From Nitrospirota bacterium (GTDB lineage Bacteria > Nitrospirota > Thermodesulfovibrionia > Thermodesulfovibrionales > Dissulfurispiraceae): 64,000 nt of DNA. The notes below the pieces were generated by a model that worked only from the letters and a program-made list of their open reading frames with translations, was not told the origin of the DNA and did not search any database. Positions 1 to 7,470 of this stretch are shown one piece after another. Both the position numbers and the translations under genes were made by a program. How positions within the stretch are numbered: position 1 is the first letter of the stretch; the number at the start of each line of letters is the position of its first letter. The DNA lies in the NCBI GenBank assembly GCA_040752355.1, contig JBFMHE010000001.1, positions 352,050 through 416,049 on the forward strand. The letters are read 5' to 3'.

Positions 1-1086
1 TTCAGTGGAGTCTACGGCAATCCCTCGAGCATGCACTCCCTCGGATACGAGGCTCGGGCCGCGGTCGAGGACGCGAGAGCGGTCGTCGCGGGAGCTCTGG
101 GAGCCCGGCCGTACGAGATCGTCTTTACGAGCGGGGGGACCGAGAGCGATAACGCAGCGATCAAAGGCGTCGCTTTCGCCAACCGCAGCCGCGGCAACCA
201 CCTCATCGCCTCCGCTGTCGAGCACCACGCTGTTCTCGAGTCCTGCGCCTTTCTCGAAAAGAACGGCTTCTCGGTCACCTATCTCCCTGTCGACGGCGAG
301 GGGCTCGTCGCGCCGGACGATGTCAGGAAGGCGATCACGAGCAGGACGGTCCTCATCTCCGTCATGCACGCGAACAACGAGATCGGCACGATGCAGCCCG
401 TCGGAGAGATCGGGGCCATCGCACGGGAGGCGGGTATTTATTTCCATACCGATGCGGTGCAGACCTTCGGGCATCTGCCCTTTACGGCAAGCGACCTCCA
501 GGCGGACCTCCTGAGCGTCTCTGCCCATAAGCTCTACGGGCCGAAAGGGGTGGGAGCGCTCTTTATCAGAGAGGGAACGAGGATCGGCCCCTTCATGCAC
601 GGCGGCAACCAGGAGAAGGGGAGGCGGGCCTCCACCCACAACGTGCCGGGTATCGTCGGTTTCGGAAAGGCGGTAGAGATCGCCTCGGGAGGGGTCGGGG
701 AAGAACAGCAGCGGCTGACCCGGCTGCGAGACCGGCTGATCAACGGCGTCATCGAAAATATCCGCCACGCCCGGCTCAACGGTCATGCCCGGCTGAGACT
801 TCCGGGCAACGCGCACTTCTCCTTCACCAATGCCGAAGGCGAGCTGCTGCTCCATGCCCTCGACAAGCGGGGCATCGCCTGCTCGACAGGGTCGGCCTGC
901 AGTGCAGAGAGCACGGGGCCTTCCCATGTCCTCCTCTCCCTCGGACTGCCGCACCACCTGGTGACCGGCTCCCTGAGGTTCTCCTTATGCAAGTATACGA
1001 CCGAAGAGGATATCGATCATCTGCTCGCGGTACTCCCCGAGGTCGTGAGAGAAGTCCGCTCGCTCTCGCCGTTCCGGGAGTGCTGA
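1..1086 (+). CDS. Cysteine desulfurase (NifS/IscS type), 5' end outside window
   Basis: This is a pyridoxal-phosphate enzyme of aminotransferase class V that takes sulfur from cysteine for Fe-S cluster or thio-cofactor assembly. The frame is open from base 1, so the start lies upstream; 361 codons are visible. The sequence shows the TSGGTESDN cofactor-binding motif, the HTDAVQTFG stretch, the PLP-binding lysine in SAHKLYGPKG (codon 177 of the visible part) and the catalytic cysteine in the STGSACSAES loop near codon 300. The short active-site loop fits the NifS/IscS group rather than SufS. No scaffold gene (nifU or iscU) follows, so the sulfur acceptor cannot be told from context. The assignment to the family is firm; the subgroup is inference. 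Confidence 0.93.
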   Translation, partial: FSGVYGNPSSMHSLGYEARAAVEDARAVVAGALGARPYEIVFTSGGTESDNAAIKGVAFANRSRGNHLIASAVEHHAVLESCAFLEKNGFSVTYLPVDGEGLVAPDDVRKAITSRTVLISVMHANNEIGTMQPVGEIGAIAREAGIYFHTDAVQTFGHLPFTASDLQADLLSVSAHKLYGPKGVGALFIREGTRIGPFMHGGNQEKGRRASTHNVPGIVGFGKAVEIASGGVGEEQQRLTRLRDRLINGVIENIRHARLNGHARLRLPGNAHFSFTNAEGELLLHALDKRGIACSTGSACSAESTGPSHVLLSLGLPHHLVTGSLRFSLCKYTTEEDIDHLLAVLPEVVREVRSLSPFREC

Positions 1087-1274
1087 TACGGACATTCAGA
1101 AAGCCTGCTTGTCTGTTGGTCGGCCTGGACGATAGTTCTTGTCTTTAATCGGTGTAGCATATTATCATTAATCGGTTTTTGATACGGGCACCCGACGATC
1201 GCTCAGGTAGCTGCTCGAAGGGTGTCACTTTACCGCAAAAGAGAATAAAGTAACAGTAAGGCGAGGTGAGCACA

Positions 1275-1505
1275 ATGAAGAGGCTGACGAGGATAACGTT
1301 TAACCCCGAGATAATGGGCGGCAAACCATGCATCAGGGGAATGCGTGTTACAGTCGGTATGATCGTCGGGATGATCGCTGCCGGCCATTCCAGAGAGGAG
1401 ATCTTAGAACTCTATCCCTATTTGGAGGCTCCGGATATCGATGAGGCGCTTTCATACGCCGCTTGGAGATCGGAAGAGGTCGATCTTCCCTTTCAGCCGG
1501 TATGA
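1275..1505 (+). CDS. DUF433 antitoxin-like protein
   Basis: A 76-residue protein of the DUF433 family (small winged-helix or VapB-like fold, often the antitoxin of a PIN-like toxin). The motif NPEIMGGKPCIRGMRVTV is the typical DUF433 N-terminus, followed by a helix-rich part with EEILELYPYLEAPDIDEAL. I chose the ATG at 1275 because GAGGTGA lies 5 bases upstream; a GTG at 1266 in the same frame would add three residues. The next gene starts 13 bases after the stop, giving the small-gene pair architecture usual for type II toxin-antitoxin modules. DNA binding and autoregulation are expected from the family but not visible here. Confidence 0.85.
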   Translation: MKRLTRITFNPEIMGGKPCIRGMRVTVGMIVGMIAAGHSREEILELYPYLEAPDIDEALSYAAWRSEEVDLPFQPV

Positions 1506-1518
1506 GACTCTTGCCAAG

Positions 1519-1887
1519 ATGAGACTCCTGATCGATATGAATCTCTCTCCCCTATGGGGCGAAGTGCTTGCAGGTGAGGGGATAGAAGCGATTCACTGGT
1601 CAACTGTCGGATCTGCTGCTGCGATGGATAAAGAGCTTATGGCATGGGCCAAAGGGAGCGGGTATATCGTAATAACCCATGATCTCGACTTCGGGACTAT
1701 CCTTGCGGCAACGGGAGCCGATGCCCCCAGTGTTATTCAGTTGCGCTTCCAGGATCTGGCGCCGGAGAGCGCGAAAAAGCATATCATCAAAGTATTGCAT
1801 GATTTCCGGCGCGAGCTCGAGGAAGGCGCTCTTGTCAGTATAGACGAGGACAAGGCTCGCATAAGGATATTGCCGTTAGAGCGATGA
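1519..1887 (+). CDS. DUF5615 PIN-like toxin candidate
   Basis: A 122-residue protein of the DUF5615 family, which has a PIN-like nuclease fold. The acidic positions expected in this fold are visible: D near the N-terminus (LLIDMNLSP), the AMDKELMAWA segment and THDLDFG. The frame stays open upstream to 1441, but the ATG at 1519 gives the exact family N-terminus MRLLIDMNLSP, so I use it. It follows the DUF433 gene by 13 bases and ends 48 bases before the convergent uvrA stop. Together the two genes look like a complete, unbroken toxin-antitoxin module. RNase activity is inferred from the family. Confidence 0.83.
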   Translation: MRLLIDMNLSPLWGEVLAGEGIEAIHWSTVGSAAAMDKELMAWAKGSGYIVITHDLDFGTILAATGADAPSVIQLRFQDLAPESAKKHIIKVLHDFRRELEEGALVSIDEDKARIRILPLER

Positions 1888-1935
1888 ATCCCGCCGGGAA
1901 GAGGCCCTCTGCCGGTCTGAGGGAGCATACAGCCG

Positions 1936-4452
1936 CTAGACCATGCGTTGGGCGAGGAATTTGCCGGTGTGGGACTTCTTGTTCTTCGCCACCTCTTCAG
2001 GAGTGCCCGTGGCGATGATCTTCCCTCCGTCGTTGCCGCCTTCAGGCCCGAGATCGATGATATAGTCGGCTGATTTTATGATGTCGATATCATGCTCGAT
2101 GACGACCACACTGTTGCCCATATCGACGAGTTGGTTGATCACGTTGAGCAGGCGCTGGATATCGACGAAGTGGAGCCCGGTCGTCGGCTCATCGAGGATA
2201 TAGAGCGTATTCCCCGTCGCCTTTTTGCCGAGCTCTTTCGCGAGACGCAGGCGCTGCGACTCGCCTCCCGAGAGGGTGGTGGCGGGCTGGCCGAGCTTCA
2301 GGTAGCCCATGCCCACGTCCTCGAGAACGGCGAGGCGCTGCCTGAGCGGGGGAATGGCGCTGAAGAACTCCTGGGCCTCCGAGATGGTCATCTCGAGAAT
2401 ATCGGAGATATTCTTGCCCTTGTAGTAGATGTCGAGCGTCTCCTTATTGTAGCGCTTGCCCTTGCAGACGTCGCAGGTGACGTACACGTCGGGCAGGAAA
2501 TGCATCTCGATCTTCTTCAGGCCGTCGCCCTGGCATGCCTCGCACCGGCCGCCGGGCAGGTTGAAGCTGAAACGGGACGCCTTGTATCCCCGGGCGCGGG
2601 CCACGGGAAGCTGGGTAAAGAGGTCGCGGATGAAGGTGAATATGCCGGTATAGGTCGCCGGGTTGGAGCGCGGGGTCCTTCCGAGGGGGGACTGGTCGAC
2701 GCAGATGACCTTATCGACCTTTTCGAGCCCCTCGATGGCGTCGTGCTTGCCGGGGATGACATTGCTTGCGTAGAGGTGCTTCGCGAGCGTCTTGTAGAGG
2801 ATCTCGAAGATGAGCGTGCTCTTGCCCGAGCCCGAGACCCCGGTGACGCAGACGAAGGTCCCGAGCGGGAGCGTGACATTGATATTCTTCAGGTTGAACT
2901 CCGCTGCATTGCTGATGATGAGAAAGTCCTTCGGCTTCCTCCTCTTCTCGGGAACCGGGATGGTCGCCCTGCCGCTCAGGTAGCGGCCGGTGACGGAGGA
3001 TTCGCTCCCCTGTATCTCTCCGGGCGAACCGGCGGCGATCACCCATCCGCCGTTCTTGCCTGCGCCGGGACCCATATCGATGATATAATCCGCTCTCCTG
3101 ATCGTCTCCTCATCGTGCTCGACGATGACCACGGTATTGCCGGCATCCCGGATGGCGTCGAGGCTCCGGAGCAGCTTGGAGCAGTCCCTGGGGTGGAGCC
3201 CTATGCTCGGCTCGTCGAGGATGTAGAGGACGCCGGTGAGCGATGAGCCGAGCTGCGTCGCGAGCCTGATCCTCTGCGCCTCTCCCCCGGAGAGCGTCAG
3301 CGACGGCCGATCGAGGGTCAGGTAGCCGAGCCCCACCTTATCGAGAAACGACAGGCGGTCCGCTACTTCCTTTATCACTCTCTTCGAGATCGCCAGCTCG
3401 CGCTCGGAGAGGGCGAGGCCGGCGATGAACTGCTGCGCCTCGACGACCGACATCCGCGAGAACTGCCCGATGTTCGTCGTCCCCACCTTCACATGGAGCG
3501 CTTCCTTGCGCAGGCGCATGCCGCTGCAGAGCTTGCAGGGCGTGAGGTGGGTCAGCTCGTGGTTGTACATGTCGTCACCCTGCTCCTCGTCGCCCAGACC
3601 TTCGAATCCCATGCCGTTGCAGCGCGGGCAGGCGCCGTAGCGGCTGTTGAAGGAGAAGAGCCGCGGCTCAATCTCGGGATAGCTGATCCCGCACTGGGGG
3701 CAGGCGAGCGTCTTGCTGAAGGGGATGTCCCGCTGCTCATCGACCAGGTTGATGATGACCGTATCCGCGTATTTCAGCGAGGTCTCTATCGCCTGCTTTA
3801 TCTGGCGCTCGACGCTGTGCTTGATAATGAAGCGGTCGATGACGATCTCTATGGTATGCATCTGCTGCTTCTTGAGCGAAATGTCGTGGGTGAGCTCCAC
3901 CATGGTCCCGTCGATGCGGGCCCTGACGAAGCCGTCCATCCTCATCTTCTGGAGCTCTTTCTTGTACTCTCCCTTCCTCCCCCGCACAATCGGGGCGAGC
4001 ACCTGTATCCTCGTGCCTTCGGGAAGCGATGAGACGGCAGTGATGATGTTCGTGATATCCTGGGTCGAGATGATGGAGCCGCAGTGGTAGCAGTAAGGGA
4101 TGCCGATCCTCGTGTAGAAGACCCTCATGTAGTCGTAGACCTCGGTGATGGTCCCCACGGTGGAGCGGGGGCTCCTGGTCACCGTCTTCTGGTCGATGGC
4201 TATGGCAGGAGAGAGCCCGTCGATGGAATCGAGGTCCGGCTTCTGCATCTGTTCGAGGAACTGCCGCGCATAGGCGGAGAGGCTCTCGACATAGCGCCGC
4301 TGTCCCTCGGCATAGATGGTATCCATGGCGAGGGACGACTTGCCCGACCCCGAGGGGCCGGTGATCACCGTTATCCTGTCCCGCGGAATGGAGATGTCGA
4401 TATTCTTGAGGTTGTGCTCCCGCGCACCCTTGATGACGATAAACTCTTGCAT
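1936..4452 (-). CDS. uvrA: Excinuclease ABC subunit A, short form lacking most of the insertion domain
   Basis: UvrA is the damage-recognition ATPase of nucleotide excision repair; it dimerises, loads UvrB on damaged DNA and leaves. At 838 residues it is about 100 shorter than the usual 940. Visible in order: Walker A GPSGSGKSS (about residue 32), UvrB-binding region (about 117-235), zinc ligands CPQCG and CPRCNG (about 250-285), ABC signature LSGGEAQRIRL, second Walker A GVSGSGKST (about 537), the C-terminal zinc hairpin CEACQG...CDVCKG, and LSGGESQRLRL. After CPRCNG only about 35 residues precede the CKLCSGMRL motif, where about 120 are usual, so the damage-contacting insertion domain is nearly absent. 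Both ATPase modules are otherwise complete, so I expect a working protein. Starts at an ATG; transcribed alone, convergent with the toxin gene. Confidence 0.96.
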   Translation of the reverse strand: MQEFIVIKGAREHNLKNIDISIPRDRITVITGPSGSGKSSLAMDTIYAEGQRRYVESLSAYARQFLEQMQKPDLDSIDGLSPAIAIDQKTVTRSPRSTVGTITEVYDYMRVFYTRIGIPYCYHCGSIISTQDITNIITAVSSLPEGTRIQVLAPIVRGRKGEYKKELQKMRMDGFVRARIDGTMVELTHDISLKKQQMHTIEIVIDRFIIKHSVERQIKQAIETSLKYADTVIINLVDEQRDIPFSKTLACPQCGISYPEIEPRLFSFNSRYGACPRCNGMGFEGLGDEEQGDDMYNHELTHLTPCKLCSGMRLRKEALHVKVGTTNIGQFSRMSVVEAQQFIAGLALSERELAISKRVIKEVADRLSFLDKVGLGYLTLDRPSLTLSGGEAQRIRLATQLGSSLTGVLYILDEPSIGLHPRDCSKLLRSLDAIRDAGNTVVIVEHDEETIRRADYIIDMGPGAGKNGGWVIAAGSPGEIQGSESSVTGRYLSGRATIPVPEKRRKPKDFLIISNAAEFNLKNINVTLPLGTFVCVTGVSGSGKSTLIFEILYKTLAKHLYASNVIPGKHDAIEGLEKVDKVICVDQSPLGRTPRSNPATYTGIFTFIRDLFTQLPVARARGYKASRFSFNLPGGRCEACQGDGLKKIEMHFLPDVYVTCDVCKGKRYNKETLDIYYKGKNISDILEMTISEAQEFFSAIPPLRQRLAVLEDVGMGYLKLGQPATTLSGGESQRLRLAKELGKKATGNTLYILDEPTTGLHFVDIQRLLNVINQLVDMGNSVVVIEHDIDIIKSADYIIDLGPEGGNDGGKIIATGTPEEVAKNKKSHTGKFLAQRMV

Positions 4453-4563
4453 GAGAACGCTCTCTGAAAACTCCTCTCAAGTGATACAATAACTTTTTAC
4501 TATAACCTAAACGGAGCTATTCTTTCATCCATCTCTAGTCAGGGATAGGGCAATTACGTGAGG

Positions 4564-4743
4564 ATGAATAGGGAGGGGGAGCGAGGCGAGGCATTTGGAG
4601 CGGCATGGGCAGCCCTGGCGAAATCCAGGGATGGTGAAGCGGGTCGGTACGACTCGATTCCGAGCTGCCCCGCCTCGGAGACGGGCCGGATGCCCGTCGA
4701 GAATGAGCGCAAATGCCTCGCCTCGCTCCCCCTCCCTATTCAT
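4564..4743. repeat. Inverted-repeat element A, about 180 bp
   Basis: The left arm 4564-4596 and right arm 4711-4743 are perfect inverted copies over 33 bp (one further pair, 4597 with 4710, also matches). The 114-bp interior holds two small hairpins, one built on CCCTGG/CCAGGG near 4612 and one on GACGGG/CCCGTC near 4681. The element lies between uvrA and the DUF3108 gene, and its right arm supplies the last codons and the TAG stop of the latter. No target duplication is evident. Its core shares AAGCGG-N4-GTAC and neighbouring bases with the element at 31300-31479. Small open frames across it exist only because of the palindrome. Confidence 0.85.
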
Positions 4744-5872
4744 TAGCATGCCCTGCATCCAGGGACTTGAGCTTTGCGGTGACGGTGCCGATGGGAACTT
4801 TGGTCTCGACCCTCACCGGGATCTTCCGTTCATCATTGGTGAGCCAGATGAAGATATCCCCGCTCTTCTTGAAGAGCCCATCGGTCGTGAGGACCGGCTG
4901 CACCTTGATGGTCTCCACATCGCCGCCTCCCGGCAGCTCCGCCTGCTCTTTGGCGAGGACCTTCACCTCGACCTTGATGAACTTGTTGCTGTCGAAGACA
5001 TCGATATAGACCGGCTTGCCGATCTCGAGGGTCTGTGTCCTCAGGTAGTAGAAGCCGGAAATGACATCCCATATCGGCGGCTCCGCAACCGTGTGCTCGT
5101 CTCTGGTCCCCTTGAGATGGTTGAGGAAGGTGATCTTCTTCGACGCGAAATCGAAGAGCGTCTCTTTGTCGCTGCGGTACTTGCCTTCGCGCTGTTTTAT
5201 CTTGAAATGCGCCGGAACGCCCCCGACGATCCTGCTCTCCGAAAAATCCTCCACCTTGTAGAACGCCGAGATGACGGGAGCGGAGCGCACCCTCGAGGTG
5301 ATGGTGACCTCGTCCTCGCTGCTGACCGCATCGAGAACAGCGCTGCCCACGTAGATCCCTGCCCAGTAGATATCGAAGGCGAGTCGCTCCTGGAATGCTG
5401 TTTTTAAAAGAGGAGCAAGCGCTTCGACTTTCTGCTGCTCTGCAGCAGCCGGTTCAGCGGTATTCCCGGCGCTTTGTGGAAGAGCTTCGGCATCCTTCGG
5501 CTCCGTGCGGCTTATGTGCTCTCCGGGAGGCTGGTCACCAACGCTGCTCTCTTCTCCGCTAAGGCGTGTTTCTTCCTTCTTAACAGGAGGGCCGGCATTC
5601 TTTTCCTCTGAGGATGATTCACCGGATGTGCTCATCAGGGGCATGGGTACCGGAGCTGATAAAGAGGGTTCCTTGCCACCTTTATCGGTAACGGGCCGGT
5701 CTTCTGCTACCAATCGCGCTAAGAGTAGTGTTGTAGAAAGGGGGGCAGGAAGCATGAATCCCCCGCGCGACGTGACGCCTGCGATAACGAAGAGATGCAG
5801 TGCCACGGAGAGGACAAGAGGAACGAGAAGGGGAATAACGATTTTTTGGGACACTCTCATAGAGAAAACCAT
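4736..5872 (-). CDS. DUF3108 domain envelope protein
   Basis: A 378-residue protein with an N-terminal membrane segment (about 11-31, IVIPLLVPLVLSVALHLFVI), a low-complexity linker rich in P, E and S (about 55-160), and a C-terminal DUF3108 domain (about 165-370). The domain is recognised from FDIYWAGIYVGSAVLDA, the FYKVEDFSES stretch and the terminal VRVETKVPIGTVTAKL. DUF3108 proteins are exported beta-rich proteins of unknown function; the anchor here places the domain in the periplasm. Two ATGs (5872 and 5860) could serve as start and neither has a good ribosome site. The stop codon lies inside the right arm of inverted-repeat element A, so the C-terminal four or so residues may have been altered by that element. 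Confidence 0.85.
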   Translation of the reverse strand: MVFSMRVSQKIVIPLLVPLVLSVALHLFVIAGVTSRGGFMLPAPLSTTLLLARLVAEDRPVTDKGGKEPSLSAPVPMPLMSTSGESSSEEKNAGPPVKKEETRLSGEESSVGDQPPGEHISRTEPKDAEALPQSAGNTAEPAAAEQQKVEALAPLLKTAFQERLAFDIYWAGIYVGSAVLDAVSSEDEVTITSRVRSAPVISAFYKVEDFSESRIVGGVPAHFKIKQREGKYRSDKETLFDFASKKITFLNHLKGTRDEHTVAEPPIWDVISGFYYLRTQTLEIGKPVYIDVFDSNKFIKVEVKVLAKEQAELPGGGDVETIKVQPVLTTDGLFKKSGDIFIWLTNDERKIPVRVETKVPIGTVTAKLKSLDAGHANE

Positions 5873-6127
5873 ATCCGGCGCATTTTTACTTATTTTAACT
5901 CCATTCCTGATAAAACGCCTCCCTTTTTATTCCTCATGCCCCTGTCTTCATGGAGAGCGTTAAAGGTAACACCAAGTAAAGATTCACCTGCAAGCACCGA
6001 TAAAAGCACTAGTATGCTTGCATTATACTGATGCTACTTATCGTAACGCAAGAGCTCCTTGAGCTCAGAGACGCGGGGGAGAAAACTACGTGCACGGCAA
6101 CGCACGTCACACAACAGGGAGGATGGA

Positions 6128-7405
6128 ATGACAGGGGAAGGCAATGCTCGGGCGTATATTCTTCTTGTTTCACTTATCGCGTTTTGCATGGTTTTCGGCG
6201 GTGTTTTTCATGCTTCGGCAAGCGATGCGGTAAAGATCGGGCTCAACTATCCTGAAACAGGTCCTTATTCGAAACAGGGACTGGACCAGCGCCGTGCCGC
6301 TGATATGGCGGTAGAGGAGATCAATGCAGGCGGCGGCATCATGGGAAAAAAGGTGCAGCTCGTCTACCGTGACACTAAAAGTAACGCGAAACAGGCAAAA
6401 GAGAACGCCCTCGAGCTCTTCGAGAAAGAGGGGGTGGAGATGGTCTTCGGGGGGTCATCGAGCGCCGTAGCAATCGCAACGGGAAAGGTTGCAAAGCAGA
6501 AGAAAAAACTCTTTTTCGGCACCCTGACCTATTCCACCGAGACGACCGGCGAGGAAGGGCATAAATACCTCTTCAGGGAGTGCTACGACTCCGGTATGGC
6601 GGCGCGGGCGCTGTCGGACTATCTGAAAAAGAACTTTTCGGGGAAAAAATTCTTTTATATAACGGCGGATTATACCTGGGGCTGGACTACCGAGGATGAA
6701 TTCAGGAAACAGACCGGCACTACCGATAAGGATGCCCATAAAGGAATACTCACCAAGCTCGGCACCACTGATTTCAAGAATGTGCTGGGCATAGCAAAAG
6801 AGGTGAACGCAGAGGTGCTCGTCCTGGTGCAGTTCGGTCGTGACATGGAAATATCGGTCAAACAGGCGTATGAGATGGGATTGAAAGATACGATGCAGAT
6901 AGTGGTTCCCAATCTCACCGAGGATATGGCCGAAGGCGCAGGCCCCGAAGCAATGGAAGGGGTGATAGGCGCGCTGCCCTGGACCTGGAGAATACCTTTT
7001 GATGAGAACTATCCGAAGGGCGTCGACTTTGTCAAAAAATTCGAGGGAAAGTACAAACGCTATCCGACGACATCAGGGGCTTCGGCGTATGTCATTCTCT
7101 ACCAGTACAAGGAGGCGGTGGAGCGCGCCAAAACGTTCGATACCGCGGCGGTAATAAAGGCGTTGGAGGGACATAAGTATACCGGCCTCAAGGACGAGCA
7201 GTACTGGAGGGATTGGGACCACCAGTCGGTACAGACCGTGTATGCGGTGCGGGGAAAGAAAGCGGCTGAAGTGAAGAAAGACAAATATCAGCTCGATTAC
7301 TTTGAGATCATCAATAAAATGGACCGTGAGAAGGCTGCGATAACGTTTGCCGACTGGTCGGCAGTGAGGGCAAAGGTGGGCGCTCCGGCGTCTCTCGAGG
7401 AGTAG
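6128..7405 (+). CDS. ABC transporter substrate-binding protein, Leu/Ile/Val-type (Peripla_BP_6)
   Basis: A 425-residue periplasmic binding protein of the branched-chain amino acid / amide / urea group. A signal peptide (about residues 9-35, ILLVSLIAFCMVFGGVFHASA) precedes VKIGLNYPETGPYSKQG, the ligand-loop motif of the family, then AVEEINAGGGIMGKKVQLV and the GGSSSAVAIATGKVA segment. The ATG at 6128 has GGGAGGATGG just upstream; the longer frame to 6059 begins with TTG and adds an unlikely charged leader. No permease or ATPase genes are adjacent. Instead a chemoreceptor gene starts 65 bases downstream, which suggests a sensing role or use of a transporter encoded elsewhere. The ligand cannot be deduced. 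A weak -10 (TATACT at 6024) is the only promoter-like signal upstream. Confidence 0.92.
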   Translation: MTGEGNARAYILLVSLIAFCMVFGGVFHASASDAVKIGLNYPETGPYSKQGLDQRRAADMAVEEINAGGGIMGKKVQLVYRDTKSNAKQAKENALELFEKEGVEMVFGGSSSAVAIATGKVAKQKKKLFFGTLTYSTETTGEEGHKYLFRECYDSGMAARALSDYLKKNFSGKKFFYITADYTWGWTTEDEFRKQTGTTDKDAHKGILTKLGTTDFKNVLGIAKEVNAEVLVLVQFGRDMEISVKQAYEMGLKDTMQIVVPNLTEDMAEGAGPEAMEGVIGALPWTWRIPFDENYPKGVDFVKKFEGKYKRYPTTSGASAYVILYQYKEAVERAKTFDTAAVIKALEGHKYTGLKDEQYWRDWDHQSVQTVYAVRGKKAAEVKKDKYQLDYFEIINKMDREKAAITFADWSAVRAKVGAPASLEE

Positions 7406-7470
7406 GGGAACCCGAGAGAGGCGGCAGGGGAGGGGGGATGTGATGATACGGCAACATAAGGAGCGCTTTC

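Noticed and set aside
1087..1274. Possible tRNA or small RNA after the cysteine desulfurase gene
   Set aside because: No cloverleaf, no conserved loop sequence and no terminator could be found; I see nothing definite in these 188 bases.
2092..3246. A 384-codon plus-strand frame inside uvrA
   Set aside because: Shadow frame; the opposite strand encodes conserved UvrA motifs throughout.
4525..4758. Overlapping small frames on both strands of the element at 4564-4743
   Set aside because: They exist on both strands only because the element is palindromic; neither has a convincing ribosome site.
6031..6255. A 74-codon plus-strand frame overlapping the start of the binding-protein gene
   Set aside because: Out of frame with a gene that has a clear signal peptide and ribosome site, and without protein-like features.
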